Source: Azospirillaceae bacterium (GTDB lineage: Bacteria > Pseudomonadota > Alphaproteobacteria > Azospirillales > Azospirillaceae). Taken from it: 64,000 bases of DNA. The translations under genes and the position numbers were made by a program. The DNA is taken from contig JAPWJW010000001.1 in the NCBI GenBank assembly GCA_028283825.1, positions 1,550,001 to 1,614,000 on the forward strand, read 5' to 3'. Positions 54,910-62,470 of the stretch are shown here, piece after piece (position 1 is the first letter of the stretch; each line of letters begins with the position of its first letter). Below the pieces are notes generated by a model. It was not told the origin of the DNA. It did no database searches and worked only from the letters and a program-made list of their open reading frames with translations.

Positions 54910-56532
54910 ATGAGCACCCCCACCCGCCGCAGCGTGTTCAAGGCGACGTTGACCGGGGCCGCCGCCCTGCCCCTCTCCCTGGCGCCGGGCGCCATCGGGC
55001 GGGCGGCGACAGGACCGGGGGCCGCACCGCGCTGGGGCCGGGGCATCGAGGGGCAGCGCCGGGCCGACCTGGGCGACGGCACCTATCTCAACCCCATCAT
55101 CGCCGGCGACCATCCCGACCCCACCATCCTGAAGGACGGGTCGGACTATTACATGACCTTCTCGTCCTTCTTCGCCTATCCCGGCATCGTCATCTGGCAT
55201 TCCACCGACCTGGTGAACTGGCAGCCGGTGGGGCCGGCGCTGACCAAGCAATTGGGCACCATCTGGGCGGTGGATCTGTGCAAGCACGGCGACCGCTATT
55301 TCATCTATATCCCCGCCAACCCGGGCGACAAGGGCTGGTCCATCTACGCCATCTGGGCCGACGACATCCGGGGCCCGTGGAGCGAGCCGGTGGACCTGAA
55401 GATCTCCGGCTGCATCGATCCCGGCCATGTGGTGGGGGAGGATGGCAAGCGCTATCTGTTCGTGAACGGCGTGCGCTACGTCCGCCTGACCGACGACGGC
55501 CTGGCCACCGATGGCCAGGTCCAGCCGGCCTACAGCCCCTGGCGCTACCCCGAGGACTGGGTGGTGGAGAATTTCGCGCCCGAGGGGCCGAAGCTGCTGC
55601 ACCATGGGGAGTGGTTCTACCTGATCACCGCCGTGGGCGGCACCGCCGGCCCGCCCACCGGCCACATGGTGATCGCCGCCCGTTCCCGCTCCATCCACGG
55701 GCCGTGGGAGCATTGCCCCCATAACCCGCTGGTGCGCACCCTGAGTGCCGATGAGCCCTGGTGGTCGCGCGGCCACGCCTCGCTGGTCGAGGGGCCGGCC
55801 GGTGACTGGTGGATGGTTTATCACGGCTATGAGAACGGCTTCCGCACCCTGGGCCGCCAGACCCTGCTGGAACCGATGGAATGGACGGCCGACGGCTGGT
55901 TCCGCGCCAAGGGCGGCGACCTGTCGAAGCCCTTGCCTAAGCCGAAAGGGGGAAAACCCTCCCCCGCCGGCTTCGCCCTGTCGGACGATTTCAGCCAGGA
56001 TCGCTTCGGCATCCAGTGGGGCTTCCACGACCCCGCCCCCGGTGAGATGGGCCGCGTGACACGGGCGAATGGCCGGCTGACCCTGGCGGGGCGCGATCGC
56101 ACGCCGGCCGACAGCACGCCCCTGGTCTTCCCCGTGGGCGACCGCGCCTATGAGGTGGAGGTGACCATCACCCTGAGCGGCCAGGCCGAGGGCGGCCTGC
56201 TGCTGTTCTACAACCCCAAGGCCTTCATCGGCATCGGCTTCACCCCCGACATCATCAAGACCTTCGAATACGCCGATGAGCTGATCTGGGCCCGCCAGCC
56301 CAAGGCGACCACCGCCGTGCGGGTGCGCCTGACCAACGACCAGAACGTCGTCACCTGGCACTATTCCCACGATGGCGGCAAAACCTGGACCTTGCTGGGC
56401 ACCCGCATGGAGGTGTCGGGCATCCACCACAATGTCTTCGGCGGCTTCATCAGCCTGAAGGTGGGTGTCTACAGCGCCGGCGACGGCGCCATCAGCCTGA
56501 GCGACCTGACGTATCGCGCGCTGGGGGGCTAA
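54910..56532 (+). CDS. Glycoside hydrolase family 43 (beta-xylosidase/arabinosidase type), Tat signal
   Basis: A 540-residue exported enzyme; start 54910 (MSTPTRRSVFKATLTGAAA) gives a twin-Arg leader. GH43 five-blade propeller (~50-330): general base Asp in GDHPDPTILKDGSDYY, pKa-tuning Asp in GCIDPGHV and general acid Glu in VVENFAPEGPKLL; also WWSRGHASLVEG. The C-terminal beta-sandwich (~355-540) is the GH43 C-terminal domain (FGIQWGFHDP, QAEGGLLLFYNPKAFIGIGF). It likely removes xylose or arabinose from plant cell-wall oligosaccharides in the periplasm. No sugar transporter or partner enzyme adjacent. Codons for ATG at 54886 are an alternative start. Confidence 0.92.
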   Translation: MSTPTRRSVFKATLTGAAALPLSLAPGAIGRAATGPGAAPRWGRGIEGQRRADLGDGTYLNPIIAGDHPDPTILKDGSDYYMTFSSFFAYPGIVIWHSTDLVNWQPVGPALTKQLGTIWAVDLCKHGDRYFIYIPANPGDKGWSIYAIWADDIRGPWSEPVDLKISGCIDPGHVVGEDGKRYLFVNGVRYVRLTDDGLATDGQVQPAYSPWRYPEDWVVENFAPEGPKLLHHGEWFYLITAVGGTAGPPTGHMVIAARSRSIHGPWEHCPHNPLVRTLSADEPWWSRGHASLVEGPAGDWWMVYHGYENGFRTLGRQTLLEPMEWTADGWFRAKGGDLSKPLPKPKGGKPSPAGFALSDDFSQDRFGIQWGFHDPAPGEMGRVTRANGRLTLAGRDRTPADSTPLVFPVGDRAYEVEVTITLSGQAEGGLLLFYNPKAFIGIGFTPDIIKTFEYADELIWARQPKATTAVRVRLTNDQNVVTWHYSHDGGKTWTLLGTRMEVSGIHHNVFGGFISLKVGVYSAGDGAISLSDLTYRALGG

Positions 56533-56538
56533 TTTCGT

Positions 56539-56694
56539 GACCGTTGATCATGGCTGATCAACGGTCCCCTCAGGCGGCGGGCGCCGGCATCCGCCGGCTT
56601 GCCTCATCCTCAGTTTTCAGTCCGCTACGCTCCCCAAAAACTTCCGGCGGCCCCGGTCAGGGCCTACAGCGGCATGAAAATCTCATGCCGCTGT
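56539..56694 (-). repeat. Dispersed structured repeat, copy H, with fifth hairpin
   Basis: Minus-strand copy. Hairpin 1 AGCGGCATGA/TCATGCCGCT; hairpin 2 GGCCC/GGGCC; hairpin 3 AGTTTTT/GAAAACT; hairpin 4 GCCGGC/GCCGGC with loop GGAT. Fifth hairpin GACCGTTGATCA/TGATCAACGGTC at 56539-56566 follows the tail. Between convergent GH43 and NRAMP-side genes. Confidence 0.85.
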
Positions 56695-56697
56695 GCT

Positions 56698-56847
56698 TCA
56701 GCCCAGCCCCTTGATGAAGGCCCAGACCGCCATCACGGTCATCAGGCCCAGCAGCACGCGCAGGGCGATCAGGGCCAGGCGCAGGCCGCGCCCCAGCGGC
56801 ATGGGTGGCAGGGCCGGCGGTTTGGGCCGGACGGCGTCAAAGGACAT
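56698..56847 (-). CDS. Small single-TM protein downstream of NRAMP-like gene
   Basis: A 49-residue frame (MSFDAVRPKPPALPPMPLGR), with one TM helix LIALRVLLGLMTVMAVWAFI and a short C-terminus. It overlaps the NRAMP-like gene by 11 bp on the same strand, suggesting translational coupling; GGTGGGCC lies just before the ATG. It could be a small accessory subunit, but no family is recognised and a chance frame cannot be excluded. Confidence 0.5.
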   Translation of the reverse strand: MSFDAVRPKPPALPPMPLGRGLRLALIALRVLLGLMTVMAVWAFIKGLG

Positions 56848-58189
56848 GAAGGCCCACCGTGTCCAGGAAGGCCACGACAGCATAGGCGCCGCCGGCCAGG
56901 GTCACCGCCACGGTGATGGCGATGCCCGCCATGTTGGTCAGGCGGCCGTTGACATGCGCGCCCATCACCACCGGGTCGTTGGCCAGGATCAACAGGAACA
57001 CCAGGGCCGCCGGCATCAGGATGGTGGCCAGCAGGTTGGCGTTCATGACGATGTCCATCAAGGGCGCGCCGGGGATCAGCACCACCAGGCCGGCCACCAG
57101 GGCGGTGCCCACGTTCACCGCATGGAACAGGGGTGCCCGGCGTGGACCGGCGTCGAAGCTGCACACCGCACCCGCCACCATCTCCCCCACCGCGTAGGCG
57201 CCGCTGGCGGAGATGGTCAGCATGGCGACGGCCCCGGCCTCGATCAGGCCCAGGGCGAACAGGGCCGCCCCCGTCCGACCGATCAGCGGCGACAAGGCCT
57301 GCGCGAAGCCGCCGCCCTGAAGATAGGCCGCCATATCGATATGCTGGGTGAACAGCGGGGTGGCGGCCACCAGGGCACCGCCGCCGGCGATGGCGGCCAG
57401 CACGGCCCCCATGGCGGTGTTCAGGCGGCCGGTGCGGATGGCGGCCTCACCGGACGTCCCTGGGCCCGACAGGCCCTTATCCACCGTGGCGCTCTGCTGG
57501 AAGAACAGCATCCAGGGCGTCACCGTGGCACCGATGGTGGAGGCCACCATCATCAGGAAATCCCCGGCCCCCGCCCCCTTGGGCGCGTCCCAAGATGTGA
57601 GCGCGTGGGTGATGGCGCCGGGATCGGGCCGCGCCAGCAGCGCCACGGCGACGAAGGCCAGGTTGAACAGGGCCAGGCCCGCCGCCACCCGTTCCCAGCG
57701 CGCGTAACGCCCGGTGGCGGCACCGCCGGCCACCAGCAGCACGGCGAAGACCACGGCCACCCAGGCCGGTATCCCGAAGAACCCCATGCCCAGGCGGATG
57801 GCGATCACCTCCGTCACCAGGGTCACCAGGTTGGTCAGGATCAGATCGACGGCGGAGATCCAGCCCCAGCCCCGCCCGAAACGCTGGAACATCAGTTCGC
57901 CGTAACCCCGGCCGGAGGCGACACCCAGGCGCATCGCCATTTCCTGCACACAGTAGGCGGCGGCGAACGTCACCAGGATGAAGGGCAGGAAAAAACCCAG
58001 GCCGTAGCTGGCGCCGCTGGTGGCGTAGGACAGCATGCTGGGCCCGTCATTCTCCCCCAGCATGGCCAGCACGCCGGGGCCCAGCAGCAGGGGCCCCAAG
58101 GCCGCCAGGCGCCGGCGTTTGACGGGGACCGGCGGCGACCAGCGCAATAGGGGGAAATCGGCGGCAAGGGCGGCGGGCGGCGGCGACAT
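56837..58189 (-). CDS. NRAMP-family (divergent clade) metal-ion transporter
   Basis: A 450-residue protein with about 11 TM helices; start 58189 has AGGGACG upstream. The NRAMP fold is evident in GPGVLAMLGENDGPSMLSYA (TM1) and ATVTPWMLFFQQSATVDKG (TM6). However, the DPGN and MPH signature residues of classical Mn/Fe NRAMPs read NDGPS and TPW. It therefore belongs to a divergent clade whose ion is not known. It lies 77 bp downstream of the Mn-type bicupin gene on the same strand with a terminator between, so partial co-expression is possible. A small TM frame overlaps its end. Confidence 0.85.
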   Translation of the reverse strand: MSPPPAALAADFPLLRWSPPVPVKRRRLAALGPLLLGPGVLAMLGENDGPSMLSYATSGASYGLGFFLPFILVTFAAAYCVQEMAMRLGVASGRGYGELMFQRFGRGWGWISAVDLILTNLVTLVTEVIAIRLGMGFFGIPAWVAVVFAVLLVAGGAATGRYARWERVAAGLALFNLAFVAVALLARPDPGAITHALTSWDAPKGAGAGDFLMMVASTIGATVTPWMLFFQQSATVDKGLSGPGTSGEAAIRTGRLNTAMGAVLAAIAGGGALVAATPLFTQHIDMAAYLQGGGFAQALSPLIGRTGAALFALGLIEAGAVAMLTISASGAYAVGEMVAGAVCSFDAGPRRAPLFHAVNVGTALVAGLVVLIPGAPLMDIVMNANLLATILMPAALVFLLILANDPVVMGAHVNGRLTNMAGIAITVAVTLAGGAYAVVAFLDTVGLHVL

Positions 58190-58220
58190 CGGCGTCCCTG
58201 GATCATTATTCGTTGGTTGG

Positions 58221-58260
58221 AAAGAAAAGGGCCGGCCAGGGAGTTGGAATGGCCGGCCCC
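58221..58260 (-). terminator. Intrinsic terminator after bicupin gene
   Basis: GGGCCGGCCA (58229-58238) pairs with TGGCCGGCCC (58250-58259). On the minus strand it is followed by TTTTCTTTCC. It lies 8 nt past the stop codon of the bicupin gene. Confidence 0.85.
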
Positions 58261-58266
58261 CCTCAA

Positions 58267-59523
58267 CTAGGCCGGCAATACGTCGAACCGGGCCTTGTTG
58301 AACTGCCGGATCAGCTTGGGATCCATGTTGGTGTGCTGGGCCACCAGTTCCGGCGGGGTGCAGGCCAGCCACTGGGCCAACGACACCTCCTGGAAGCGGT
58401 CTGCCTTGAAGATTTCCAGGAACACCAGATCCTCGGTGCCGGTGTTCTGGACGTAATGGCCCAGGCTTTTCTTCACATAGCCCAGGTCACCGGGGCGGAA
58501 GTCGGCCGTCTGGGCGCGGGGGCCGGTGTTGAACACCGTCATGCGGCCCTGGCCCTTGATGTAGTACTGCCACTCATCCGCGTTGGGGTGCCAGTGCAGT
58601 TCCCGCAATCCGCCGGGCTTGATGGTGACCAGGGCGGCGGCGATGGTCTTGCTGACCGGGAAGTTGCGGGTGTCCACCACCTTGACGGAGCCGCCCTTGG
58701 TGACCCGGGTTGGCTTCATCAGGCCCATGGAGAAGGTGAACTCATACTCCGGCTCCCCATCCGGGGAGCGGACGGCCTTCTGCACCTCTTCCAGGGGCGG
58801 AATGGGGTCCTTGGCCTGGTAGATCCAGGTGTCGTCGACGGGCAAGTTCTTGAAGGCGCTTTCCGGCAGGCCGAAGTTGGCGGCCAGCACCTCGGGCGGG
58901 GTGTGGGCCATCCATTCGTTCAGCAGCAGGGTGTTGAATTCCGACGCGCGGCCGTTGTCGAACACCAGGACGAATTCGGCACCGCTGGTGCCCAGGCCCT
59001 GCAGGGAATGCGGCAGGCCCGGCGGGAAGTACCACAGGTCGCCCTCCTTCACGTCGCGGACCGCCGGGCGGCCGTCGGCGTCGATCACGGTGACGCGGCA
59101 CTTGCCGTCGGTCATCACCGCCCATTCGGCCTGCTGGTGCCAGTGCAGCTCACGCACGCCCCCCGGCCCGAGGCGCATGTTCACGCCGGACACGGCCTCG
59201 GATATGGCGAAGTCGGCTTGCGTCACCTCACGTGCCCAGCCACCATCCTGGATGCGCTTGTGGGCGTTGTTGAAGGACGACCAGAACAGGTCCATGCCGG
59301 ACACGTCGGTGGCGGGCGGGTCCTGGAAGGACGGGAACTGGCTGGCCAGCGCCGGGTTCTGCGGCCCCGGTTCCTGGCCCGCGATGGGGTTGGTGACGTT
59401 GACGCGGCCCTGGCCGGGGCGGTCGGGGTTGCCGAAGGTGGCGGCGTTGGCGCCCCCCGCGGCGGCGGCCGCCGCGGCCACGGCGCCGGCGGCGATGATG
59501 TTGCGCCTGGAATAGTCGGTCAT
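58267..59523 (-). CDS. Oxalate decarboxylase-family bicupin, Tat-exported
   Basis: A 418-residue protein with a twin-Arg-type leader (MTDYSRRNIIAAGAVAAAAA). Two cupin domains, each with the Mn-binding set: PGGVRELHWHQQAEWAVM plus PPGLPHSLQG, and PGGLRELHWHPNADEWQYYI plus KSLGHYVQNTG. The layout and the PPELVAQHTNMDPKLI-like tail match OxdC/OxdD oxalate decarboxylase (oxalate to formate + CO2). Whether the lid Glu is present cannot be judged, so oxalate oxidase or another activity remains possible. Location periplasmic. GAGGAAAAAG precedes the ATG. Divergent LysR regulator upstream; NRAMP-like transporter downstream. Confidence 0.88.
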   Translation of the reverse strand: MTDYSRRNIIAAGAVAAAAAAAGGANAATFGNPDRPGQGRVNVTNPIAGQEPGPQNPALASQFPSFQDPPATDVSGMDLFWSSFNNAHKRIQDGGWAREVTQADFAISEAVSGVNMRLGPGGVRELHWHQQAEWAVMTDGKCRVTVIDADGRPAVRDVKEGDLWYFPPGLPHSLQGLGTSGAEFVLVFDNGRASEFNTLLLNEWMAHTPPEVLAANFGLPESAFKNLPVDDTWIYQAKDPIPPLEEVQKAVRSPDGEPEYEFTFSMGLMKPTRVTKGGSVKVVDTRNFPVSKTIAAALVTIKPGGLRELHWHPNADEWQYYIKGQGRMTVFNTGPRAQTADFRPGDLGYVKKSLGHYVQNTGTEDLVFLEIFKADRFQEVSLAQWLACTPPELVAQHTNMDPKLIRQFNKARFDVLPA

Positions 59524-59729
59524 GGGCTTTTTCCTCGATCAGGACGTGCGACCCCGCTCCCCGGATGTTGCGTCCGGGGTGATGGGTGATGACTTCGGGG
59601 ACGCCGGTGATCATTTGTGGCGAATTGTCGCCTGGGGCCTGCCGACTGCCTCGGCAACTTGACCCTGGCCCGACCACTATGCGTAAGACTGCACACGATG
59701 AGCAGAAATAACAGTCATTAGCCTGCGGA

Positions 59730-60635
59730 ATGGCCATGTTCGAACTGAACTTGCTGCGCACCTTCCTGGCCGTCGCCGATGCCCGCCACTTCACGGCGGC
59801 GGGCACCGCCCTGGGCATCAGCCAGTCGGCCGTCAGCCAGCATATCCGCCGCCTGGAACTGGCCTGCGGCCGCCAGTTGTTTGAGCGTGACACCCACACC
59901 GTGACCCTGACGGCCGATGGCGCGGTGCTGGCGGAACTGGCGCGCGGCATCGTCGGCATGAGCCAGCAGGCGGTGGATTATTTCGCCGACAGCGCGCCGC
60001 GCGGGCGGGTGCGGCTGGGTGTCTCAGACGACCTGACCCTGACGCGCCTGGCCCGCCTGCTGCGCGAGGTCAGCCGGGGCAACCCGCTGCTGAGCGTGGA
60101 ACTGACCGTGGGCCTGACCAGCGTGCTGTACCAGAAGCTGGATTCCGGCCGCCTGGACCTGGTGTTCGCCAAGCGCCAGCCGGGCGACGACCGCGGCGAA
60201 CTGATCCACCGGGAACGCCTGGTCTGGCTGGCGCATGAGGAATTCGACCTGGGTCCCGACGAGCCCGTTCCCCTGGTGCTCTACCCCAATGCCAGCATCA
60301 CCAGCACCCTGGCGATGGAGGCCTTGAACGGCGCCAAGCGGCCCTGGTTCGTCGCCTGTTCCAGCGAGACGCTGGCGGGCCTGCGCGCCGGCGCCCAGGC
60401 GGGGCTGGGCGTCATGGCGCAATCGCCCCTGCTGCTGACCGAGGCCGGATCCGGCCTGGCGGAGGCGTGCCGCGTGGCGAACCTGCCGCAACTGGGCGAG
60501 GTGGAGTTCGTGGTGCTGGGCCGCTCCAAGCGCCTGGTGGGCGCGCCCGCCGCCCTGGCCGAACTGATCCAGGAAAAGGGACCGGCGCTATGGGGTCGTC
60601 GCTCAGCGGAGCCCCTGGAGCCCCTGGAGCCGTAG
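59730..60635 (+). CDS. LysR family transcriptional regulator
   Basis: A 301-residue LTTR. N-terminal winged HTH: LNLLRTFLAVADARHFTAAG, then GISQSAVSQHIRRLELACG and LFERDTHTVTLTADGAVL. C-terminal effector domain from ~90 with RVRLGVSDDLTLTRLARLL and GLGVMAQSPLLLTEAG. Divergent from the bicupin gene (206 bp between starts), so it probably regulates it. The intergenic region has dyads such as TGC(N8)GCA near 59682. The 3' end overlaps the convergent HAD gene by 33 bp and contains a short repeat (GAGCCCCTG) encoding LEPLEPLEP. Confidence 0.92.
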   Translation: MAMFELNLLRTFLAVADARHFTAAGTALGISQSAVSQHIRRLELACGRQLFERDTHTVTLTADGAVLAELARGIVGMSQQAVDYFADSAPRGRVRLGVSDDLTLTRLARLLREVSRGNPLLSVELTVGLTSVLYQKLDSGRLDLVFAKRQPGDDRGELIHRERLVWLAHEEFDLGPDEPVPLVLYPNASITSTLAMEALNGAKRPWFVACSSETLAGLRAGAQAGLGVMAQSPLLLTEAGSGLAEACRVANLPQLGEVEFVVLGRSKRLVGAPAALAELIQEKGPALWGRRSAEPLEPLEP

Positions 60636-61277
60636 GGCGCCATCCGCATCCACCGTAACGGCCAAGCGGCCGTAATCGGCCACCGTGGGGTGGGTGGTTT
60701 CCAGCGGGTGGTGATGGGTGGCGCTGACTACCACCACACCGCCGCCGGCGGCCTCCCCCGCCGCGATGCCGGCGGGCGCGTCTTCCCAGACCAGGCAGTC
60801 CTGAGGGCGGAAACCCAGGGCGGCGGCGGCACGCTCATACCCTTCCGGCGCCGGCTTGCCCCGGGTCACATCCTCAGCGGTGATGAACACCTCCGGGATG
60901 GGCAGACCGGCGGCCGTCAGCCGCACCACCGCCAGTTCGCGGGGGGCGGAGGTCACCACCGCCCAGCGGTTGGCCGGCAGGGTGGCGATGAAGGCGGCGG
61001 CACCGGGCAGCGCCACGGTGCCGTCGACGTCGTCGATTTCATTCTGGGTCAATGCTGCGGCCTCGGCCTCCACATCCACGTCCGGTCCCACCCAGCGCCG
61101 GATGGTGTCAACCGCGCGCACGCCGTGCATGGTCGCAAGCACGGCGTCCACATTCAGGCCGTGCCGCCTGGCCCAGCGCGTCCACACCCGGTTGGCCGAG
61201 GCGATGCTGTTCAGCAGGGTCCCGTCCATGTCGAACAGGAAGGCGGCGTAAGCGCGGTCAGCGTAGGCGTTGGGCAT
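60603..61277 (-). CDS. HAD-family phosphatase (subclass IA)
   Basis: A 224-residue hydrolase. Motif I FLFDMDGTLLNS with the nucleophile Asp; motif II VVTSAPRE; motif III Lys in TRGKPAPEGYERAA; motif IV VWEDAPAGIAAG. A helical cap lies between ~25 and 90. The pattern resembles sugar-phosphate or glycerol-3-phosphate phosphatases (DOG/GPP). Start 61277 is chosen because the family begins there; the upstream frame overlaps the glutathionyl-hydroquinone reductase gene by chance. Last 33 bp overlap the LysR gene on the opposite strand. Confidence 0.9.
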   Translation of the reverse strand: MPNAYADRAYAAFLFDMDGTLLNSIASANRVWTRWARRHGLNVDAVLATMHGVRAVDTIRRWVGPDVDVEAEAAALTQNEIDDVDGTVALPGAAAFIATLPANRWAVVTSAPRELAVVRLTAAGLPIPEVFITAEDVTRGKPAPEGYERAAAALGFRPQDCLVWEDAPAGIAAGEAAGGGVVVVSATHHHPLETTHPTVADYGRLAVTVDADGALRLQGLQGLR

Positions 61278-61350
61278 CAGGCGGATCCGGCAGGTTGAGG
61301 CGGGAGCCCATCCTGCGGTGCCCGCAACGGCGCTGTCGATGCCCTTTACC

Positions 61351-62352
61351 TCATATCGGCAATGGGTTGGCGGATGACAGGTTTTCCCGCCCATGGGGGC
61401 GGCCAAGGTCCAGCGCGGGCCCCACGGGCACGATGCCCGTCGGGTTGATGGTGCGGTGGCTTTCGTAATAGTGGCCCTTGATGTGCTGGAAATTCACCGT
61501 CCTGGCCACGCCCGGCAACTGGTACAGGTCGCGCAGGTAACCCGACAGGTTGGGGTAGTCGTCGATGCGCCGGATGTTGCACTTGAAGTGGCCGACATAG
61601 ACGGCGTCGAAACGCACCAGGGTGGTGAACAGGCGGATGTCCGCCTCCGTCACATGGTCGCCGGTCAGGAAGCGCTGGGCGGACAGGCGCTCGTCCAGCC
61701 AGTCCAAGGTGCCGAACAGCGGGGCGATCGCCTCTTCATACGCGTCCTGGCTGGTGGCGAAGCCGGCCTTGTAGACGCCGTTGTTCACCGTGTCGTAGAT
61801 GCGGGTGTTCAGGGTGTCGATCTCCGCCCGCAACACCTCCGGATAATAGTCGCCCGGCGTGGCGCCCACGCCATCGAAGGCGCCGTTCAGCATGCGGATG
61901 ATCTCGGCGGACTCATTGCTCACGATGGTGCGGCGCTGCTTGTCCCACAGCACCGGCACGGTGACCCGGCCGGTATAGCGGGGGTCGGCGGCGCGATAGA
62001 CCTCATACAGCCGCCGAGCGCCGTTGACGGTGTCGTGCACCACGCCCGCGCCGTCATCGAAGGTCCAGCCATGTTCCAGCATGCGCCAGTGGACGACGGA
62101 CACGCCGATCATGGGCTCCAGCCCCTTCAGCGCCCGCATGATCAGGGTACGGTGGGCCCAGGGACAGGCCAGGCTGACGTACAGGTGATAGCGGCCGGGT
62201 TCGGCCTGGAAGCCGCCCTCCCCGCTCGGGCCGGCGCTACCGTCGGCCGTTACCCAGTTGCGGAAGGCGCTGTCCTTGCGCACGAAGCGGCCACCGGTCG
62301 ACTTGGTGTCGTACCAGGTGTCACGCCATTCGCCGTCGACCAGCAGTCCCAT
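61351..62352 (-). CDS. yqjG: Glutathionyl-hydroquinone reductase (Xi-class GST, YqjG/ECM4-like)
   Basis: A 333-residue enzyme that reduces glutathionyl-hydroquinones. Start 62352 is preceded by GGAGAGGG. Thioredoxin-like domain with the catalytic Cys in YVSLACPWAHRTLIMRALKG and VPVLWDKQRRTIVSNESAEI; helical domain with TLNTRIYDTVNNGVYKAGFA and GDHVTEADIRLFTTLVRFD. The end HYYESHRTINPTGIVPVGP is diagnostic of this class. It overlaps none of its neighbours; the HAD gene begins 74 bp downstream and could be in the same transcript. Confidence 0.93.
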   Translation of the reverse strand: MGLLVDGEWRDTWYDTKSTGGRFVRKDSAFRNWVTADGSAGPSGEGGFQAEPGRYHLYVSLACPWAHRTLIMRALKGLEPMIGVSVVHWRMLEHGWTFDDGAGVVHDTVNGARRLYEVYRAADPRYTGRVTVPVLWDKQRRTIVSNESAEIIRMLNGAFDGVGATPGDYYPEVLRAEIDTLNTRIYDTVNNGVYKAGFATSQDAYEEAIAPLFGTLDWLDERLSAQRFLTGDHVTEADIRLFTTLVRFDAVYVGHFKCNIRRIDDYPNLSGYLRDLYQLPGVARTVNFQHIKGHYYESHRTINPTGIVPVGPALDLGRPHGRENLSSANPLPI

Positions 62353-62470
62353 GTCCCTCTCCAACGATCCAGCCGAGCAAAGGGCGCCGGCTGCTGGAGT
62401 ACAGATAATCCCCGGCGGGGTTTCCGGACAGGCCGATAATCCTGCATGCACCGTTCAGGAATTGGGACGA

